From: Saprospiraceae bacterium
GTDB taxonomy: Bacteria > Bacteroidota > Bacteroidia > Chitinophagales > Saprospiraceae
Assembly (NCBI GenBank): GCA_020436955.1
Contig: JAGQWW010000155.1
Span: forward strand, 1-6,357
DNA: 6,357 nt
Reading direction: 5' to 3'
Made by a program: the position numbers and the translations under genes. This document shows, piece by piece, positions 1 through 4,622 of this stretch; position 1 is the stretch's first letter, and each line of letters starts with the position of its first letter. Under the pieces are notes generated by a model. That model was not told where the DNA came from, made no database searches, and saw nothing but the letters and a program-made list of their open reading frames with translations.

Positions 1-240
1 GACCTGGGTGTAAATATCTCCCAGGGAGTTGTAGTGGAAGAATTGGTAAAAGGAGGCTCTGCAGAATTTGCGGGAATGTTGCCAAAGGATATCATTATTG
101 GCGTAGATGGCCGTAACATCAAATCTGTTCCTGAATTGCAACAAGTAATCAGTGGTGCCAATGTCGGGGATAGGCTAAATGTAAAAGTTTTGAGAAAAGG
201 ACGTGAAGTTGAAATTCCGGTGGTCTTGAAAGCGGGCTAA
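1..240 (+). CDS. Do/HtrA-family serine protease, C-terminal PDZ domain (5' truncated)
   Basis: Frame 1 is open from the first base to a TAA at 238-240, giving the last 79 residues of a longer protein; its start and catalytic domain lie left of the window. The visible part is one PDZ domain in the form usual for HtrA/DegP/DegQ proteins: a GVVVEELVKGGSAEFAGM stretch, then PKDIIIGVDGRNIKSVPEL, then GDRLNVKVLRKGREVEIPV, and only three residues follow. In this family the PDZ domains bind exposed C-termini of misfolded periplasmic proteins and activate an N-terminal trypsin-like domain. That catalytic domain is not visible, so the protease call is inference; another PDZ-ending envelope protein remains possible. 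A GTG lies in frame at 34, but the homology continues upstream of it, so it is not the start. The gene is followed by a 236-bp gap with a terminator at 375-408. Confidence 0.8.
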   Translation, partial: DLGVNISQGVVVEELVKGGSAEFAGMLPKDIIIGVDGRNIKSVPELQQVISGANVGDRLNVKVLRKGREVEIPVVLKAG

Positions 241-256
241 AAAATTAATATATTTG
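226..256 (+). promoter_or_regulatory. Possible Bacteroidota-type promoter at the end of the PDZ-protein gene
   Basis: TATATTTG at 249-256 matches the Bacteroidota -7 consensus TAnnTTTG exactly. A TTG at 226-228 lies 20 nt upstream, within the usual spacing for the -33 element. Transcription would start near 260, at the base of the 261-282 hairpin. The region is AT-rich, so a chance match is quite possible. Confidence 0.33.
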
Positions 257-260
257 AAAA

Positions 261-282
261 GTTAATATCGATTGGTATTAAC
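261..282 (+). other. AT-rich hairpin downstream of the PDZ-protein gene
   Basis: GTTAATATC (261-269) pairs with GGTATTAAC (274-282) around a GATT loop, giving a 9-bp stem with one G-U pair. No U-tract follows, so it is not an intrinsic terminator. It may stabilise the 3' end of the upstream mRNA, or form the 5' end of the possible small RNA described here. A weaker 6-bp hairpin, TTAGAT/ATCTAA, lies at 316-331. Confidence 0.5.
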
Positions 283-374
283 ATTCAACGTGAAACATTA
301 GAAAAAAAATACAGTTTAGATATTCATCTAATAAAGAGACTTGTTTAAAGTTGGTTTTTCGTTTTGTTTTGATG

Positions 375-408
375 CGTCTGTCTTGCCATGCAGGGCAGAC
401 GTTTTTTT
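375..408 (+). terminator. Rho-independent terminator
   Basis: CGTCTGTCTTGC (375-386) pairs along its full length with GCAGGGCAGACG (390-401), giving 12 bp with two G-U pairs and a CAT loop. Seven T residues follow (402-408). It ends the transcript from the PDZ-protein gene, or from a small RNA, and insulates priA, which begins 68 bp later. The reverse strand has no U-tract on the other side, so it acts only rightward. Confidence 0.9.
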
Positions 409-476
409 ATGTTTCCTGCCCGTAAAACTTTTCCATTCAACAGAGGTTTGCAATCTTTGAGCGAGCCACTACAAAT

Positions 477-2963
477 ATGTCCACAGACACCTCCTTTCAT
501 CCGGTTACCTCCACAAAAACTTATGTGGATGTCGTATTGCCCTTGGCACTGCCAATGGTGTATACCTATGCCGTACCGGAAGACCTGATTGCAGAAATTA
601 TTTTCGGAGGCAGAGTAGAAGTTCCTTTTGGCAAAAACAAGTTATACAGTGGTATCGTAGTTGCCATCCACCACAATAAGCCGCATGATCAACGCAGCAA
701 ACTCATACTGTCTGTGCTTGATGACAAACCGGTTATTTCCAAAGCACATTGGGACTTTTGGAAATGGGTGGCTTCCTATTATGTGTGTACTCCCGGAGAA
801 GTCATGCAGGCAGCTTTACCTGCTCATCTCAAATTGGAAAGTCAGTCAAGGCTGGTTATAAGTCCATTGTTTGATAACAACATGGAAGGACTTACTGATA
901 ATGAATTCCTCATCGTTGAAGCATTGAGTATCCAGCAGGAAATTTCATTAGAGGATGTTCAAAAAATCCTGAATGTTAAATCAGTTACCCGAATCATTAA
1001 TGGTTTGTTGGATAAAAAGCTGGTTTATCTTAAATCTGAGATAAAGGAGAAATTTAAACCCAAAGTGGTTGCCTGTGTCCGCCTTGTCGAACCATTTCTT
1101 TCTCAACCGGAACTTTTGGCTGAAGCTTTTGACCTAGTTCAAAATTCAGAACGGCAGACCAGGGCCTTAATGGGATTTATTCAACTTTCGAAAAAGGAAG
1201 CTTTTGTAACCAGGCCAGCACTTTGTAAGGCAGCTGATGTTGATAGTGGTGTAATAGCTGCAATTGAAAAAAAGGAGATTTGGGAAGTGTATGACCGCAC
1301 CGTCAGCAGGATTGGAGGCGATGGGAAGGAAGGAGAATTGACCCAGGTCCTGAGTGCTCAGCAGGAAAAAGCGATCCGGGAAATGGACGCTCTTTTCAAG
1401 GAAAAAGAAGTGGTACTGTTACACGGTGTAACCGGGTCCGGTAAAACCCGAATATATATTGAATACATCAAGCGAGCGTTGGAAGCAGGAGAACAGGTAC
1501 TTTATCTGTTACCTGAAATTGCTTTGACGACTCAAATTATTCAACGCTTACAAGCAGTTTTTGGTGAGCAGGTAGCAGTGTATCATTCCAAACTTAATAA
1601 TAACGAGCGAGTGGAAGTATGGAAGCAGGTGGCTTCGGGGCAAAAACCTGTGGTTTTAGGTGCTCGATCCGCTCTATTCCTTCCTTTTACAAAATTGCAA
1701 TGGATTATAGTAGATGAAGAGCACGACGGCTCTTTCAAACAACATGATCCGGCACCACGATACAATGGCAGAGATGCTGCAATTTTCCTGGCCAGTTTGT
1801 TTAAGGCCAAGACCATGCTTGGTACTGCGACACCTTCAGTTGAGACCTATTACAATGCAAAAAAAGGTAAATACGGTCTGGTTGAAATGAAGGAACGATT
1901 TGGAGGGCTTGATTTACCCAAATTGCACATTGCTGATGTGGGAAAAGAGATGCACCAGCGTAGTATGCAATCCCATTTTACATCGTATCTGATCGACAAT
2001 TTGAAAGAAGTTCTGGAGCATAAAGAACAAGCCATCTTATTTCAAAACAGGCGTGGGTATGCTCCTACTGTAAGATGTGAGAAATGCAATTGGCACAAGG
2101 AGTGTATCCATTGTGATGTCAGTATGACCTATCATAAACTGCATGGAAATCTGCAATGTCATTATTGTGGTTACCAGGCGCATATGCCTCAAAATTGTCC
2201 GGCATGTGGAAGTAATGAATTGAAACTTACAGGCATCGGAACTGAAAAGATTGAAGATGAACTAAAAATTTATCTACCGGAGGCCAGAATTGGAAGGATG
2301 GACTTGGATACGGTTCGGACCAAAAATGCACACGCTAAAATTATTGGCGATTTTGAGCAATTCAACCTGGATATACTGGTAGGAACCCAGATGGTAACCA
2401 AAGGGCTGGATTTCGACAAAGTAAAACTGGTCGGAATAATAAATGCCGACCAATTGTGGTCTTTCCCGGATTTTAGGGCTTCGGAAAGAGCTTTTCAATT
2501 GATTGCGCAAGTAGCTGGAAGGGCTGGAAGAAAAAATGAGCAAGGAAAAGTTATTGTCCAGGCTAGAAATATAACCCACCCTATTCTAAAAGATGTCCTG
2601 GAAAATGATTTTCACGGCTTTTTTGAAAGGGAAATAATGGAAAGGAAATCCTTTGCCTATCCTCCATTTGCCAGACTCATAACCATCACATTAAAGCATA
2701 AAAAGCCTGATGTTTTAAATTACGGAGCAAAGCTATTCACCAACCTTTTGAAAGACAAATTGGGAGAAAGGGTAAAAGGCCCTGCAGTACCTTTTGTTGG
2801 AAGAATAAGGGGCTACTATCTGCTGGATGTACTTTTAAAATTGGAATTAAATGGTAAGCTTTTAAAATTTGCGAAAGAAACCATCCTCGAGGCTGGAAGC
2901 CAGATGAAGGCTGAAAAAGGGTATTCAGGGATTCGAATCAATGTCGATGTTGATCCCTATTGA
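477..2963 (+). CDS. priA: Primosomal protein N' (PriA), replication-restart DNA helicase
   Basis: This is a complete 828-residue PriA. It is an SF2 3'-5' helicase that recognises stalled or collapsed replication forks and starts primosome assembly to reload the replicative helicase. The N-terminal 3'-DNA-binding domain covers about 15-115, followed by a winged-helix region. Lobe 1 has Walker A GVTGSGKT (317-324), LPEIALT (345-351), GARSALF (395-401), DEEH (413-416), an aromatic-rich loop ending in RYNGRD (about 417-433) and GTATPS (449-454). Eight cysteines in four CxxC pairs (534/537, 543/546, 561/564, 574/577) form the two-zinc site. Lobe 2 has GTQMVTKGLDF (636-646) and QVAGRAGR (678-685). 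No key motif is damaged. The ATG at 477 leaves a short leader before the conserved YVDVVLPLALP; no Shine-Dalgarno is visible. A possible -7 box, AATCTTTG (452-459, one mismatch), suggests a short 5' UTR. Its last 7 bp overlap the convergent gene. Confidence 0.97.
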   Translation: MSTDTSFHPVTSTKTYVDVVLPLALPMVYTYAVPEDLIAEIIFGGRVEVPFGKNKLYSGIVVAIHHNKPHDQRSKLILSVLDDKPVISKAHWDFWKWVASYYVCTPGEVMQAALPAHLKLESQSRLVISPLFDNNMEGLTDNEFLIVEALSIQQEISLEDVQKILNVKSVTRIINGLLDKKLVYLKSEIKEKFKPKVVACVRLVEPFLSQPELLAEAFDLVQNSERQTRALMGFIQLSKKEAFVTRPALCKAADVDSGVIAAIEKKEIWEVYDRTVSRIGGDGKEGELTQVLSAQQEKAIREMDALFKEKEVVLLHGVTGSGKTRIYIEYIKRALEAGEQVLYLLPEIALTTQIIQRLQAVFGEQVAVYHSKLNNNERVEVWKQVASGQKPVVLGARSALFLPFTKLQWIIVDEEHDGSFKQHDPAPRYNGRDAAIFLASLFKAKTMLGTATPSVETYYNAKKGKYGLVEMKERFGGLDLPKLHIADVGKEMHQRSMQSHFTSYLIDNLKEVLEHKEQAILFQNRRGYAPTVRCEKCNWHKECIHCDVSMTYHKLHGNLQCHYCGYQAHMPQNCPACGSNELKLTGIGTEKIEDELKIYLPEARIGRMDLDTVRTKNAHAKIIGDFEQFNLDILVGTQMVTKGLDFDKVKLVGIINADQLWSFPDFRASERAFQLIAQVAGRAGRKNEQGKVIVQARNITHPILKDVLENDFHGFFEREIMERKSFAYPPFARLITITLKHKKPDVLNYGAKLFTNLLKDKLGERVKGPAVPFVGRIRGYYLLDVLLKLELNGKLLKFAKETILEAGSQMKAEKGYSGIRINVDVDPY

Positions 2964-4045
2964 TCTTTGTCCTTCTTTAAATTCAACACGAGTGATATAA
3001 CATGTGAATAGGTATTTCTTGCATCGCCCAGGTCGGTGTATGCATAATCTACCCGAAAGGCTCCTAATCGGAGGCCAATGCCCAGACTGGGACGTGAAAT
3101 GGTAGTTTCTGTACCATCAAAATTGGTCTCTTTTTGAAACTGGTCCACACCAGCTCTCAAATAAACAGCTTCTTTGTAGTCTACTTCCAATCCAAAAGCC
3201 AGATCTGCACTTAGTTTTTCGCCCGGTATTAAAACATTCCTTCTGCCGTCTGTAGTAGTAATCAAGTTTACTTCGGGCGTAAAACCAACAGTCTTAAAGC
3301 CAAAATGATACCCCACTCCAAAAATTAGGGATGGGTTGGTGACTTCCGTAGAATTGATATCCGGCAAGCTGTTCCCTGTTTGAATTAGCACCTGCTTTTC
3401 TTCTGCCGTAAAATTAACCGTCCAGGCATTGAAGGTACTGGTGATGTCTTTCCCTACCAACCCAAGACGAAGCCCCTTTAAGTGATATTGAAGCCCCAGA
3501 TCAAGTCCAAAACCCCAACTGTTGGCGAATGTGCCTATAATACGTCGCACCACCTTTACATTTCCACCAATACTCAAATTGCCTCTTTTGACTTTTAAAG
3601 GTTGGGAATAGGTTAGCAGAAAAGCATAATCAGCTGCAGAAAACTCAACTACGTTATCATAATTGATGGTACCATCACTTTCATAGAGGCTCAGGGTATT
3701 TGGGATACCGTCAATTCCAAATCGAATGGCCGAAAGCGCCAACCTTTTTTGTGAATTTCCCAGCGGAATGCTTGCTCCCAGGAAATCGTATTTACCAACG
3801 CCTGCAAACCATTCAGCGTGCATAGCACCCAAAGACAGCCCGGTTTCCTCTTCTATGCCGACCAATCCGGCAGGATTCCAGAAAGTACTATAAATATCGG
3901 AGACTCCTGCGACCACAGCATTACCTAAGCCTTGAGCCCTGGCACCGGCGCCAATTGATAAAAATTCATTGCTGTATTTCTGAGCGAAAAGGAAATTTCC
4001 ACTCAGCAATCCGAGGAGCAAAATGACAAGTCTATGCGCAAACAT
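2957..4045 (-). CDS. PorV/PorQ-family outer-membrane beta-barrel protein
   Basis: The gene encodes 362 residues from the ATG at 4045-4043 to the TAG at 2959-2957. The start is followed by a signal peptide: basic MFAHR, a leucine-rich core, and likely cleavage after A21 before Q22. The mature N-terminus carries the family signature SIGAGARAQGLGNA (30-43) and WNPAGL (56-61). Alternating hydrophobic and polar strands rich in Gly and aromatic residues follow, as expected for a FadL-like barrel. PorV itself shuttles cargo in the type IX secretion system and PorQ also belongs to that system, but many paralogues in this family have no known role, and no T9SS gene is visible nearby. The reading frame extends upstream to an ATG at 4120, but those 25 codons run through the rpsU terminator and would put a non-signal sequence before the signal peptide, so I reject that start. 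The barrel ends in a charged KKDKDQ tail rather than the aromatic residue common at barrel ends. Confidence 0.82.
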   Translation of the reverse strand: MFAHRLVILLLGLLSGNFLFAQKYSNEFLSIGAGARAQGLGNAVVAGVSDIYSTFWNPAGLVGIEEETGLSLGAMHAEWFAGVGKYDFLGASIPLGNSQKRLALSAIRFGIDGIPNTLSLYESDGTINYDNVVEFSAADYAFLLTYSQPLKVKRGNLSIGGNVKVVRRIIGTFANSWGFGLDLGLQYHLKGLRLGLVGKDITSTFNAWTVNFTAEEKQVLIQTGNSLPDINSTEVTNPSLIFGVGYHFGFKTVGFTPEVNLITTTDGRRNVLIPGEKLSADLAFGLEVDYKEAVYLRAGVDQFQKETNFDGTETTISRPSLGIGLRLGAFRVDYAYTDLGDARNTYSHVISLVLNLKKDKDQ

Positions 4046-4068
4046 GAACCTTTGGGGGTTGGTGTTTC

Positions 4069-4076
4069 CAAAAATA
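4069..4076 (-). promoter_or_regulatory. Possible -7 promoter element for the PorV/PorQ-family gene, inside the rpsU terminator U-tract
   Basis: Read on the minus strand, 4076 to 4069 is TATTTTTG, an exact TAnnTTTG match. It would place the transcript start about 18-20 nt before the ATG at 4045. The same bases form the U-tract of the rpsU terminator. No good TTG lies at the expected -33 distance, because that position falls in the terminator hairpin; only a TTTC is present at roughly the right place. The low sequence complexity of U-tracts makes chance matches likely. Confidence 0.3.
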
Positions 4077-4110
4077 AAAAGCTTTGGATACCGAAACGAT
4101 ATCCAAAGCT
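4070..4110 (-). terminator. Rho-independent terminator of rpsU
   Basis: On the minus strand AGCTTTGGATATC (4110-4098) pairs with GGTATCCAAAGCT (4092-4080), giving a 13-bp stem with one G-U pair and a GTTTC loop. TTTTATTTT follows (4079-4071). It ends rpsU about 65 nt after the stop codon and separates it from the PorV/PorQ-family gene, which starts 25 bp beyond. Confidence 0.92.
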
Positions 4111-4139
4111 CCTTATGCAATAAATTGCAATATTAACGA

Positions 4140-4169
4140 AATAGCGAGCAAATTAGCTTTGCGGCTATT
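4140..4169 (-). other. Hairpin in the rpsU 3' UTR
   Basis: On the minus strand AATAGC pairs with GCTATT (6 bp) and GCAAA with TTTGC (5 bp), separated by a small C/TC internal loop and closed by GCTAA. It begins 4 nt after the rpsU stop codon. There is no U-tract, so it is not a terminator. It may protect the short mRNA from 3' exonucleases. Confidence 0.5.
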
Positions 4170-4173
4170 GAAA

Positions 4174-4362
4174 TTACTCGTTACCGTATTTCTGCTGGAT
4201 GTACTCAGCTTTCAACACCTCATTTCTCCTTTGTACAGAAGGTTTTCTGAACTCTTTTCTACGGTTCAACTCCTGACGTAATTTGGTTTGCTGGTACTTT
4301 CTTTTATATCTCCTCAAAGCGCGGTCAATTGACTCCCCCTCTTTTACTTCAATGATTAACAT
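4174..4362 (-). CDS. rpsU: Small ribosomal subunit protein bS21
   Basis: The 62-residue product is highly basic and matches bS21 throughout: MLIIEVKEGESIDRALRRYKRK at the N-terminus, then an arginine/lysine-rich helix with RRKEFRKPSVQRR, as in the Bacteroidota version. bS21 sits on the 30S platform near the 3' end of 16S rRNA. In Bacteroidota it is known, together with bS18 and bS6, to help sequester the anti-Shine-Dalgarno sequence, and Tyr54 has been implicated; a tyrosine is present at 54 here (KAEY). The start at 4362 is the only sensible one, since the family begins directly with MLII. No Shine-Dalgarno precedes it. The gene appears monocistronic, with its own promoter, a structured leader of about 117 nt and a strong terminator. 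It is divergent from the mutase gene. Confidence 0.96.
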   Translation of the reverse strand: MLIIEVKEGESIDRALRRYKRKYQQTKLRQELNRRKEFRKPSVQRRNEVLKAEYIQQKYGNE

Positions 4363-4371
4363 AAAAACAAT

Positions 4372-4395
4372 TTAAACTGCAACGCAGAGATTTAA
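4372..4395 (-). promoter_or_regulatory. Hairpin just upstream of the rpsU start codon
   Basis: On the minus strand TTAAA pairs with TTTAA and CTGC with GCAG around a GTT loop, with TCT bulged on the 5' side. The hairpin ends 9 nt before the ATG, where the initiating 30S subunit would sit. It could therefore affect translation initiation; this role is inferred from position only. Confidence 0.5.
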
Positions 4396-4403
4396 CAATG
4401 TTA

Positions 4404-4464
4404 GTAGGACTTGAACCGCTATTTTTCTTGTATGTCAAGAGGAAGCTGCGGTGTAAGTTTCTAC
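4404..4464 (-). promoter_or_regulatory. Long imperfect hairpin in the rpsU 5' leader
   Basis: On the minus strand four nested helices stack into one arm: GTAG/CTAC, ACTT/AAGT, ACCGC/GCGGT and TCTTG/CAAGA. They are separated by small internal loops (AA/C, AC/TC, AGCTTCC/AAAATA) and capped by ACATA. In total 18 base pairs span 61 nt of the predicted rpsU mRNA leader. Ribosomal-protein leaders often carry structures for autoregulation, which makes that an attractive but untested role. The resemblance of one flank (GGTTCAAGTCC) to a tRNA T-arm does not extend to a tRNA fold. Confidence 0.5.
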
Positions 4465-4484
4465 GTAATTTTAAAAAGCGGGTG

Positions 4485-4517
4485 CAAAGATAATAAATTC
4501 CAATAATAATAACCAGA
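4485..4517 (-). promoter_or_regulatory. Bacteroidota-type promoter of rpsU
   Basis: On the minus strand 4492 to 4485 reads TATCTTTG followed by CA, an exact TAnnTTTG -7 element in the form common before Bacteroidota housekeeping genes. A TCTG (4517-4514) 21 nt upstream is a three-out-of-four match to the -33 TTTG. Transcription would start near 4480, giving rpsU a leader of about 117 nt. Confidence 0.62.
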
Positions 4518-4622
4518 TTTTTTTCTCATCAAATTCAAAGACTTTTTACCTTTTAGAAAACTCGTAGATACATTACCTTTAAGGCCCCGGAAATTGATTT
4601 CGGAATCAAAACTACTGTGTGC

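Larger units (their letters stand above)
260..408 (+). ncRNA. Possible small RNA between the PDZ-protein gene and priA
   Basis: A promoter-like element (TTG at 226, TATATTTG at 249-256) and a strong terminator (375-408) would define an RNA of about 149 nt with no credible ORF. It would open with a 9-bp hairpin (261-282), contain a weak hairpin (316-331) and a U-rich single-stranded stretch (about 340-371), and end in the terminator hairpin. I do not recognise it as a known RNA family. The simpler alternative is that this is the 3' UTR of the upstream gene with its terminator 135 nt after the stop. Confidence 0.27.

Noticed and set aside
372..425. 17-codon open frame spanning the terminator (ATG at 372, TAA at 423-425)
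   Set aside because: It is essentially the terminator stem and U-tract read as codons; the hairpin explains the sequence better.
388..588. 66-codon open frame overlapping the priA start on the + strand
   Set aside because: Its ATG lies in the loop of the terminator, it overlaps priA in another frame, and the sequence is low-complexity with no recognisable family.
4046..4120. Longer N-terminus of the PorV/PorQ-family protein from the ATG at 4120
   Set aside because: The extra 25 codons read through the 13-bp rpsU terminator stem and its U-tract, and they would precede a normal signal peptide that starts with the ATG at 4045.
4116..4129. Small palindrome TGCAAT-AA-ATTGCA between rpsU and its terminator, considered as an operator
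   Set aside because: It is short and AT-rich, has no second copy in the window, and lies in a 3' UTR, so chance is the simplest explanation.
4084..4281. 65-codon open frame on the + strand antisense to rpsU
   Set aside because: It starts inside the rpsU terminator and runs through the reverse complement of rpsU, whose protein is unmistakable on the other strand.
4396..4465. A tRNA gene on the minus strand, suggested by GGTTCAAGTCC resembling a T-arm
   Set aside because: The T-stem does not pair (AGCGG against CCTAC), no 7-nt anticodon loop on a 5-bp stem is present, and there is no acceptor stem. The same bases instead form one long imperfect hairpin. A degenerate tRNA-end attachment site was considered, but no integrase or matching repeat is visible.
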